Positions 48,262-59,110 of a stretch of 64,000 bases of DNA are shown here, in pieces. Made by a program: the position numbers and the translations under genes. Position 1 is the first letter of the stretch. Every line of letters begins with the position of its first letter. The stretch comes from Adiantum capillus-veneris (lineage: Eukaryota; Streptophyta; Polypodiopsida; Polypodiales; Pteridaceae). The notes under the pieces are model-generated. The model worked only from the letters and a program-made list of their open reading frames with translations, searched no databases and was not told the DNA's origin. Location: NCBI GenBank assembly GCA_014529385.2, contig CM043954.1, forward strand, positions 4,899,306 through 4,963,305. Direction: 5' to 3'.

Positions 48262-49771
48262 TGTAACATTGACTGGTCTAGTAGCTTTTGTGTAGCGGAA
48301 AATAACATGAACATAGTGAGCATTTCATTAGAATAGATTCCTAATGAGAATAACAAGCAACAAAAAGTATAGCACCTAATTAGATAGCATGAAAAATACT
48401 TCAAAAGAGAGAGAAATTAAGCAATTGACAACATTTGAGGACCAGATTTGCATGGAGCCGGTCCCCCAATACAATTCTTTGAGTTCCTTCAAGACTAGCT
48501 AGTGCAATGAAGATGGAAACTTCATACACTAAGCAAAACACTTATCAAACACAACATCAATTCCCTCACAGTCTCGGACCCAAGAACTCACACACCTTCA
48601 AAGATGGTGAGAGCTAGCAGGGTATGAGAGTAGATTGAGAGGAAGGAGTATTCTTATGAGGAAGATGTACATCTCCTCACATAATCACTCATATTAGCAT
48701 AGCTTATCTTAGTAATTAGCAAGGTAGAGGAGATGAGCATGCATTGAAGCTCGGATCCTGGTTGGATTTGCATCACAAAGCCAAGAGTTGTTGATGTAGG
48801 CCTTCCTTCTCACAAGCTTGGAGTAGGTGGTAAGGTTTTCATTAAATCTTGAGAAGGAGAGAGAGTCTTCTTTTCTTCACACATGAGATTGTGTGAGTGT
48901 GTGTGTGTTAATGCCTTTAAAAAATTAGCCCCCCCTCTCTCTCTCTCTCGATCGACCCCCCTTGCTATTTGCTCATGCTACAGCCCTATTGGACCTCCCC
49001 AGGCCTAGCCAATGGAAATTAAGCAGCATAAGTGATAGCCTTCTGACATGTGTCCCCATTTTCCCTTTTGTGAGAGCTTTAGGTAATCAATAAATGCAAC
49101 TAGACTCTCATTAGACCCCTTTGCCTCCTGGACAATAGGAATCAGGCAAGCCATTGGGCTGCTGAATGCTCATTGGTCCCCTTGGGAGATTGTCCAATAG
49201 TCTTCTAGAGAGCTTAATTCCTATTGGTTCTTTTATTAAGTGTTTTTAAATTAATTAAACTAGATTTACTCTAGCCTAATTTTCATTGGCCCACCTCCAT
49301 GGCCATCCAATAGGATTTGAGTACACCTTGTGGGATTCTGGCCTAGGGAGCTGACATGTGTCCCTCTTTCCCCTTGTGTACAAATGAAGCTTGTGAGTGT
49401 GTGTGGGTGTTTCTCTCTCATCCCCTACTTCTTGGGCTCGCCCCCTCCTATGTACGGACTTGTGAAGACTTTTGTACACACATACAAAGCATCCAAAATT
49501 CCTAAGCTTTGACCTTTGGACACAACCTTTGAATTTTGGAAGTCTTAATGGGCTGAACCTTAGGGTCTTTTAAGCCCATTGTTGCACATTTCTCTTTTGA
49601 AAATGGCCCCCCCTTTGGATCCCTATTTTCCCTCCTTTGGATCCCTACTGTGGCTGGTCAGCTAGCTTAACCAATATTCTATCTTTTTCTCCCCTGGCAC
49701 TTCCCCATATTAAATGATCAGTTTAACATGAGAAAATCATTTAGGAGAATTACATATTGATTATTATGACA
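48262..49771 (-). repeat. Chromovirus 5' LTR (1,510 bp)
   Basis: Matches 40351-41945 along its length apart from small indels. It lies directly upstream of the primer site on the minus strand. Confidence 0.92.
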
Positions 49772-50403
49772 GGCACTCACTTCTCTCCTTCTCGCGCTTG
49801 CTATTCCCTCCCCGGTTGTCACATGGCAGTAGCGTCAGTTGCATTGCAACCGCAGGTAAGAGCTCTACCCATTGATAAAAACATTTCACAGTATTTTGTA
49901 GCTTTTGGTGTCGTCGACCCACGGACTTATTTCATCATAAGTAGAAATTTATACTTGAAAATCAAAAACTAAGTATAGGCGGGGTATTGGGGCATCATTG
50001 CTAAGCATTTAGATGCATACTGGGTTGAAAACGACTAGGTCAAAAACTCACTACTGTTAATAATCATGATTTTTGCACTTGACCTAAAGTGAGATTTGAG
50101 ACCATAAGCGTGTGTGCTTAGGTCGTATAAACTTTTCCTAGAAGTTTCGTTATGTTTGGATGTCATATGATGCTGTAACGGATGTGATTTGTTTGTTGAT
50201 GAGCGATTAGCTTTTGGTGATTTCTGTCACTTGAGTGTAGCCTGAGTTAGATGCGAGTTGTTTGTTGTTTTCCAAGAGATTGACAACCTCTTGTAGCCTC
50301 TATGCACTAGTTGAGTCAGCTTCGTCCCATGGATTGACAATTTATTCGTGGTTCTCGCTATGTCTGTAATAAGACAGGACTGAGGTTAGACACCTGTCCC
50401 ACA
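49772..50403 (+). mobile_element. Family A LTR, right part
   Basis: It continues the LTR broken at 40350 and ends ...CTGTCCCACA, two bases before a TGGCGCC primer site. Together the two parts make an LTR of about 1.7 kb with TGT...ACA ends. Confidence 0.65.
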
Positions 50404-50405
50404 TT

Positions 50406-50423
50406 TGGCGCCGCTACCGGGGA
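50406..50423 (+). other. Primer-binding site, TGGCGCC type
   Basis: TGGCGCCGCTACCGGGGA is the form seen in the Tat/Athila branch of plant Ty3/gypsy elements, which prime with tRNAs other than initiator Met. Being a 5' landmark, it shows that the preceding LTR acts as a 5' LTR for the DNA to its right. Confidence 0.85.
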
Positions 50424-51481
50424 TCGAAGAGATTTTGGCCAAAAAGGTACATGGATCACGATCCATGTTGAGAAGCATTTGAATACAGTTCTTGTGCACA
50501 TTGGTTCCTATAGGTTTTCCTAGTACACTGGTAAAATTTTTTCAACTTTGGACATGTTTTTCCATAGTTTGCCCCATTTTTTAGTTTATGGCCATATTTT
50601 TCTTGTTTTGACCAAATCTGTTTCTGGCAACCAATTTTGGAGTCATGTTTTGCCTTAAATCTCTCCTTGCTTTGATTTCTGATGATTGAGGTCTGTAGTT
50701 CATAGCTTTGCTTGGTTCCTTGGCAATTTTTCCAAACATTGAATTCTTTTGAGAAGGCAAACTGAATCCTGCAAGTTTCACCATTTTGCAAGTAAACTTT
50801 TGCTTGGTTTTGATCCCATCACCATTCTTAGGTTGCATTTTCTTGTTGATAGGCTTCGAGGAGAGTTTGAAGTTTTCCAAATTGCTTTAGCAGTACTTTT
50901 GACCAAAAGACCATTTACAAACTGAAAGTAGCAATCCAGGTGGGTTTGATGATCTATAGAACACTTTTTGTGATCATTTTGCAACACCAGTTCTATTTGT
51001 ACATTGTCTAGCTGGTGAGCCACTTTTATCTTGATTTTGCCAAAAAGGTACATGGATCGCGATCCATGTTGGGATGCTTTTTGCAAAAACAGTCATGGGG
51101 TTTTGTTCCTGAGCCTCTATTGTTGCTCTTGTAGAAGTTTCCTTGATTTTAGGGTTTTGGGAACATGGATCGCGATCCATGTTCCAGCACCTTTTCCTAC
51201 TATTTTTAGCTTGGATGATTCTGCCAGGTAATTGGGGTCTGCTGATAAACTTTTTCTTGTTTTTGATGGGTTTTGGAATCCCTCATTGGCCCTGTTAGTT
51301 TGCCAATTTTGTTACCTTGTACTACTTTGATTTGTTGTTTTGGTACTGTTGATGCAGTATGGGTCACACACACATGCTCTTGCAAGGTTAATGATCATAC
51401 CTGCCAAATTTGGTGTAGTGAGATCCACCGAGGTGGTCGCAGCAACAAGCAGAAGCAATTTCGAAAACTCTATGCTCCTGT

Positions 51482-51484
<3 letters not shown>
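50424..51484 (+). mobile_element. Ty3/gypsy leader with three palindromes
   Basis: No reliable gag frame was found. A segment GGCCAAAAAGGTACATGGAT occurs at 50437 and, less one base, near 51039. It runs into the palindrome ACATGGATCGCGATCCATGT at 50449-50468 (one mismatch), 51050-51069 and 51164-51183. At the third site the symmetry extends to 26 bp (51161-51186). Confidence 0.7.

Positions 51485-51552
<68 letters not shown>
51485..51552 (+). repeat. (CT)n microsatellite
   Basis: About 34 CT units. The poly-LS and poly-ER open frames across it are artefacts. Confidence 0.97.
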
Positions 51553-51555
<3 letters not shown>

Positions 51556-52138
51556 GCAAATGAGCTTTTGTTGCCCTTTTTTGACTATATGATCCCAGTC
51601 TACCCGGAATGCCACATTTATACTTACCTTCATTGCTCATATCTTGTTGGGCATATCACCTGCAATTCGAACCGTTCATCATTCTGACACTCGGTTTACA
51701 AATGGCGTTCGATCTGTAGTTTTGATCCTTCAGAAGTTGGCTCAAAATTCATCTTGTGTTGAATTTTTCCATATCTGCCATGTTTGAAGCCCTTTCTTTG
51801 AAGTTTTGGCGTTTGCTTTCAAAAGTCGATTCTAACTTTCCTGGCTCGACTTATCAATTTTTTGTTGATTACTTGTTGTTTTTTGCTTTTTGGTAAAAGA
51901 AAATTATTTACAATGATTATTAGTTGGCCAAAAAATTAGCCAAAATTAGTGTCACCTCCCTTATATACATACTCTTATTCTGGTATTAGATGGTGATGGT
52001 ATGGCTCATGATTATGCCAACGAAGAGTTTGTCAGGCTCTGAAAGACGTGTTTTTTAAGGAAACGGGAAAGAAAGGAAACGAAAAGAAAATAAAAGAAGT
52101 AGAATGATAACAATGGTATATACAAATGATAATCCAAC
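51553..52138. mobile_element. Leader remainder or family C 3' LTR
   Basis: No coding sequence. On the minus strand a purine tract AGGAAGGGGGGAAA (about 52142-52155) precedes TGCGGTTGG, so a minus-strand 3' LTR may begin near 52140 and run left. Its end was not found. Confidence 0.35.
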
Positions 52139-52184
52139 CGCATTTCCCCCCTTCCTAGAGTGAGTCGTCCATGATGAACATGTG

Positions 52185-52845
52185 TCAGAGTGCATGGGAA
52201 TAAAGCGCGCGTCTATGCATCGCCATATAGTGTGGCTCTATGATGCTCATGGAGGATATGCATGGGAAAAAAAATTGTTGTGCAAGAGATAGGAGCTGAA
52301 CAATATGTTCAGGGCCTGTTGGTGGCGAGGTTCCTTGGAAGCTGCGTGGTCCGAACAATAGTAATTGTAGAAGGCGTGCTCTGTGTTTGACTATGACCTG
52401 CAAAAGTTTTGATGCTGTCGATGGGGCCGATTGTTGGCATTTTTTGGATTGCCATCGAAATTTCTTAGTTATGGATCCACTAGAAGAGGCATCGTGAAGG
52501 CGATGTTGTTTTGGCTGCCATACCCATTTGAGTGTGGTTGGGTGTCGAAGAGAGTGGTCCATCGGGCTAGGCCGTTTGACAACAGCGGTGGGCAATTCGT
52601 GCTGGTTTAATTTTTGTGTAGGCAATGTAGGTTTACGTGTATTGATTTGGCATTTAGGTATCCACAATTGCCTAGGTTTGGTTTCCATGATTGATTTCTT
52701 AACCATTATTTTCATGACCATGGTGGTGGATGATTGCTGAGCTACCGCATGTGGCGATGGTAGAGATCCCCATTCATAGTCCGTTTGTACCAATGGCGTG
52801 GCTAAAGATTGGCCCTCATGTTCGATGTGTAAAGTGTTGTCTTGC
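52185..52845 (-). pseudogene. Family C pol tail or linker with tryptophan repeats
   Basis: The frame 52793-52185 continues leftwards from the protease. It contains QLWIPKCQ, LKWVWQPKQ and KKFRWQSKK, three spaced tryptophan/proline/lysine motifs, in an otherwise low-complexity histidine/glutamine/serine-rich background. I do not recognise a family. Confidence 0.4.
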
Positions 52846-53162
52846 TAGTTTGGTGTGGCCTGATAAGTGCGCATCCACAGCACTCCCAGAATAACTGCTT
52901 TGTTCAGATGATGATCTTCGACCACATGAAATTGATGTGGATAAATTGTCCCGTCAATGTTGATTGGCAAATTTATGTGGCCTAGACTGCCCATAGTACC
53001 TGTGTTTGCGACCTTGAATCCCATAGTGTTGGGCATTAGAGGTTCCTGTGTGATTTTTTTGAAAGTGGAGTAGTTAAACACATTAGCCCTGGCCCCTGTG
53101 TCCACTAACGCTCTTTCGATGGTGTTGTCGGCGGCAAGTTGTAACTGAATGTGTAGATCCAT
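52845..53162 (-). pseudogene. Family C retropepsin located after the integrase
   Basis: It contains ALVDTGARANVFNYSTF (active-site DTGA) and, about 60 residues on, KAVILGVLWMRTYQA, the ILG flap-to-end signature of retropepsins. It would cleave the polyprotein. The frame is the same as the integrase C-terminal part (53600-53172) and is separated from it by a single TAG and a few codons, so the domain is 3' of integrase. In ordinary Ty3/gypsy elements it precedes RT. Confidence 0.75.
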
Positions 53163-53171
53163 TCCTCCTAA

Positions 53172-54655
53172 CTATGTAGTCGCCGTTTGTATGGATGCTA
53201 TTGGAGCATCCTGAATAGCCACTTCATGTTGTTCTTTCCTTTGGAAGTTTGCTTGTTCCCCACGTTTCAATATTCTGAGTTTGGCCTCCTGCTGTGCTTG
53301 GTCCCGAATGTCCTGTGTTTGACATCTGTGTTGAGCTGCTGCATGGAGTGTCGCGAGTTCGTTTGGTGTCAGCGGAAGAAGATATTTATTTAACCTGCAA
53401 CCACTCATCCAATTAGGCATCTTCTCTCCCGCCAATGTTGCAAGTTTAATGGCGCCACTTTGCGATATATCATGGATCACAAAAGGCACCATTCCTCGCT
53501 TTTTGAGTTTTTTGGAATGTTGTTTCAGGGTGTACATGAGAACGTATTCCCCTTTTTGAAAGTCCTTACCAATCACATGTTGATCATAAAAAGCTTCCAT
53601 TTGCTTTTTCTAAGAATATATCCCAACTATCGCTTTAAGTCTAGTTTCATCTAACTGTTCTAAGATGTCTAGTCTCTACGATAGCTCATGGCCCATCCAT
53701 CCTAATTGTGTTGCCACTCTGAGGGAGTTGATTAGGAATTCCAATGGTAGTATCGCACTAATTCCGAATACTAGGTTGAAGGGAGTCATTCCAATGGAGG
53801 TTTTAAAAGCTACACGGTAAGCCCATAAGGTGGTGTGTAGCTTTTGATCCCAATCATTTCTTGAGTCACTGACTATTTTGGTGAGCACTGTGCATAGGAT
53901 TTTGTTGGTACTCTCTGATTGTCCGTTCGCTTGCGGATGATAGGGTGCTGACTTGCGATGGACCACCATGAATTCGTCAAGGAGACTCTCAATGATATCG
54001 TTCACAAAGTGTGTTCCTCTATCGCTTACTATTTCGATTGGTAGTCCATACCGCGTAAAGACGTTTTCGAAAAGGAACTGAGTTGCAGTCCTTGCATCAT
54101 TTTTTTGGGTTTCTTTGGCTTCCGCCCACTTCGTCATGTAATCTGTTGCTACGATGATGTATTGTGCATGTGTCCTGTATCCTGGAGGGTTGATGGGACC
54201 AATGAAGTCAATGCCCCATTTGGCAAAGTACGTATTCCCATCATCGGCCTCAGTGGCATGTCATCTCTCCTCAGGGATGGTTTTGTGCGTTAACATTCAT
54301 CACATTGTTTGACATATATGGTTGTATCCATGAACAGGGTCGGCCACCATATGCCTGATCCTAGCACTAGCTTTGCCATTTTATCAACGGAGAAGTGTCC
54401 TCCGGGTTGTTCTGAGTGTGCTTGATCTAGGATGACGTAATATTTGCTTTTTGTAGCACATAGCCGTAATTGTTTGTCTTTTCCCTGCCTATACAGTTGG
54501 TTGGCAATGAGTAGATAGTATTTGCCCTCTTCCTCGACAGTTTTCCTTCTTGCTTTGTCCCATTCTGCTGGAAAGGTTTTGTTTTTTAAGTACTCTATTA
54601 TGTGAGCAGTCCATTTAGGTGCTTGTACTACGCGAAACATTGTGGCCTGTTCCAC
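53172..54655 (-). pseudogene. Family C integrase
   Basis: 54655-54290 holds a zinc-binding module (NQLYRQGKDKQLRLC, QAHSEQPGGHF, GIWWPTLF, VKQCDEC). 54260-53676 holds the catalytic core (YMTKWAEAKETQKNDARTA, EIVSDRGTHF, APYHPQANGQSESTN), giving the D,D,E triad. 53600-53172 is the C-terminal domain (GEYVLMYTLKQHSKKLKKRG, PFVIHDIS, NWMSGCRLNKYL) followed by an alanine/glutamine-rich tail. Stops separate the blocks. Confidence 0.88.
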
Positions 54656-54708
54656 TAGGGGCTGTATTATACATCTGTCTCACAGGATTTTACATATTTA
54701 TGGACATT

Positions 54709-55008
54709 TTATTTCATGTTTGGCCAGTAGACACCCAGTCTTTGTAACCGTTGGCCTGTCTGTGTTTCACCAGCGTGAAATCCCATATTTTGTATATGAG
54801 CTTGTTTGAGGTAGTAGGTGGTATCTTCAGGCTGTACACATAGTCTCAGTATCCCATCTTTACCGTGTTTGTACAACCATCCTGCTAAAAGGATGAGATT
54901 CCATGTTTGATGGATCATTGATGGTTGTCTTTCTATCCGCAAAGAGCCGATTGTAAGTAGAGGCATGACCTCTTTGCTCCATCTCGGCACCATCTCTATG
55001 TTAAACAT
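54709..55008 (-). pseudogene. Family C, additional integrase-type zinc module
   Basis: GWLYKHGKDGILRLCV, QAHIQNMGFHAGETQTG and LGVYWPNMK repeat the pattern of the module at 54655-54290. So two H2C2-like modules of related but clearly different sequence lie in tandem before one catalytic core. Confidence 0.65.
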
Positions 55009-55059
55009 ATATGAATCAGGAAGTTCATCATCAACACCCCCAGGTGCTTCCCCATGAAA

Positions 55060-55560
55060 TAGTCATGAAAGATGATCTGCTCTCTGGTGTGTGTTCCCCT
55101 TTTTTACAACCACCATGAAGTCAAACTCAAGCAACAGTATAAACCAGCGAACAATTCTTCTAGTGTTGCACGGTTTTTTTACTAGATATAGCAGAGCTTG
55201 ATGATCCACAAAGAAGACAAACTTGTTTGCTAGAAGGTGGTGTTTAAACTTCTTGACAGCATAGATCATTCCCAGACCTTCTCTTTTCATAATGGTATAA
55301 TTTCTCTCTGCGTTGTTTAATTGCTGACTGGAGTAGCAAATGGAAAAATCCATTTTCTTCTCTCCTGGCTGTGCCAATATGCACCCAATGGCATAGGCTG
55401 ATGCATCCACATGGACATGGAAGATTTTGCTCCAGTCAGTGGCTTGCAAAATTGGAGCTAAAATTAAATGTTTCTTCAATTTTTGGAAAGCTTGCTCACA
55501 TTCCTCCGTCCATTCGAACTTAGTGATGAGGGAGTTGATGTGATTTAGAGCAATACAATA
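55060..55560 (-). pseudogene. Family C reverse transcriptase end and RNase H
   Basis: It begins in the RT connection (LITKFEWTEECEQAFQKLKKH) and continues with RNase H (FHVHVDASAYAIGCILAQPG, YSSQQLNNAERNY, REGLGMIYAVKKFKHHLL, FVDHQALLYLVKKP), ending GNTHQRADHLS. Upstream of about 55560 the RT homology stops abruptly, so the RT core, any gag and the 5' LTR are missing. Confidence 0.88.
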
Positions 55561-55734
55561 AAGGATGCAAAAACTTAGTTCAGATAATGAAGAATTTAAG
55601 ATATGGTTGTCACTGCCTTGAATTGGATGCATAAAAAATACTTGCACATGTTGTCACCTTAAATAGGAGAGGAAGGGGTACCCAAAATTGAACCATAGGG
55701 CCTTTGGCCGCGCAACGCGCGGGTCACATACTAG
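55561..55734 (+). mobile_element. Helitron-like 3' end
   Basis: A 6-bp GC stem with a 3-base loop (CCGCGC AAC GCGCGG, 55708-55722) is followed after 8 bases by CTAG (55731-55734) and then T. Plant Helitrons end in such a hairpin plus CTRR, inserted before T. The 5' TC end was not found; the break in the family C RT at about 55560 is one candidate junction. Confidence 0.6.
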
Positions 55735-56539
<805 letters not shown>

Positions 56540-56571
56540 GTGATGCTCAAAATGGATTCTGTAATGGAATT

Positions 56572-57240
56572 TGCCTATTTAACTTGAGAGTAGAGGAATT
56601 AATCAGAGTACTTTTGAGAAATTACTTTGTGAGCATCGCGGGTGAACATAATTGAAGATAGCGACATAATCATAGCAATTAGTTAACTTGGCATGAACAA
56701 TACTTTTGCAAGAGAGAGAATTTAGAGAACATGACAACAGTTCAGGACTGGATTTATGTGGAGCTGGTCCCCCCTCCAATAGGCATTTGTATTATGATTT
56801 CTCCCATCAAGAGAGACTTGCTACCATACAATCTTTGTGTTCATTATGACCTAGGTGATGCAATGAAGATGGAAACCTTCAAGCATCACAAGCATAACAT
56901 AAAATTTGAAGAAAGCTTTAACTATCCCAAGCCTCAGTCCCAAGACCTCACATACCTTCGAAGGTGGAGAGATCTAGCAGGGAATGAGGGTAGGGAAGAG
57001 GAAGAAGAAACATTTCATACGAGAAAGAATTAGTTCCTCACTTCTCATAACTCTTATTTCTAGCATACATAATATCATAGTAATGAAGATGAAGGAGATG
57101 GCAAGCTTAAACATTGAAGCATGGCTCTTGGTTGGATTTGCACTCCATAGCCAAGAGTATTGGTGTTGGCTCTCAACTTCTAAAGGAGCTTGGAGAAGGG
57201 ATGGAGCAACCGGCATTTTTGAAATGGAAAACTGCACGAT
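56572..57240 (-). mobile_element. Chromovirus LTR fragment, diverged
   Basis: It aligns over most of its length with the LTR at 40351 (for example GGCATGAACAATACTTTTGC, GAGCTGGTCCCCCCTCCAAT, CCCAAGACCTCACATACC) and, in reverse orientation, with 26806-27254. It is closer to the latter. No internal region is attached. Confidence 0.8.
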
Positions 57241-57271
57241 ATTAAGCTGAGACACATTTTTCTTGAACACT
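57241..57271. mobile_element. hAT MITE terminus fragment
   Basis: AGCTGAGACACATTTTTCTT followed by GAACACTG resembles the right end of the MITEs at 6918 and 8441. Only this end is recognisable. Confidence 0.4.
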
Positions 57272-57299
57272 GTTGTGGACTCTGCCTGGATTTGTGTAC

Positions 57300-57579
<280 letters not shown>

Positions 57580-57589
57580 CATAGATTTC

Positions 57590-58546
<957 letters not shown>

Positions 58547-58550
<4 letters not shown>

Positions 58551-59020
58551 TGAGTTGCACAAAGAGAACAAGAAGCGGATTGTTACGTACCCACAATCAT
58601 AATTTAATTTTCTACTTTTTATACGTTTTTACTGCCATAAAAAAGTTTCCTAACTCCCCTAAAAGGTATGTCCCAGACAGAGCTTGGATGTCCACCCACT
58701 CATGCTTCCACCCAACAACAACGGGTTTTTTCCTGAAACACTCAAGCATGATGAAGTAATGCTCCCATAATTAGCGCTATAATGCTCCCATGCTTTACAA
58801 GAAGCTATTGTAGCCAGCAGCTACCGCCCGCAACATGTCAAGTCATCCCCTCCCTCCATGCTCCAATAGCCTAGACTTCAGATACCCGCCATAGCTACCC
58901 AATCCCCACTTTTGCATAATAGGGTGCTGCCCTCTTAGTGAGGTGTGGACCTTGGGGTTCTATAGACTACAAACCATGCAAAACAGAGCGAGAGAGAGCT
59001 AGAGCCACTTGCGATATTGT

Positions 59021-59022
<2 letters not shown>
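58547..59022. other. Unassigned DNA
   Basis: About 480 bp between microsatellites. No gene, repeat boundary or RNA gene was recognised. Confidence 0.3.

Positions 59023-59105
<83 letters not shown>
59023..59105 (+). repeat. (GT)n(GA)n microsatellite at the LINE 3' end
   Basis: (GT)n at 59023-59058 followed by (GA)n at 59058-59105, directly adjoining the LINE 3' terminus GACGATAATAAAAT (minus strand). Confidence 0.97.

Positions 59106-59110
<5 letters not shown>

Larger units (their letters stand above)
40351..49771 (-). mobile_element. Complete chromovirus (Ty3/gypsy) with two LTRs (9,421 bp)
   Basis: In its own orientation the LTR begins TGTCATAATAATC and ends TGTTACA. The 5' LTR is 48262-49771 and the 3' LTR 40351-41945. 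The internal region carries gag, a CCHC knuckle, protease, RT, RNase H, integrase and a C-terminal chromodomain. The flanking 5-mers are AACAC (40346-40350) and GGCAC (49772-49776), alike in only 3 of 5 positions, so the target duplication is decayed or rearranged. It sits inside the family A LTR. Several stops and frameshifts in gag and pol make it inactive. Confidence 0.93.

Noticed and set aside
50449-51186. CRISPR-like array from the repeated palindrome
   Set aside because: There are only three copies with unequal spacing of about 600 and 114 bp, in plant retrotransposon DNA, with no cas genes.
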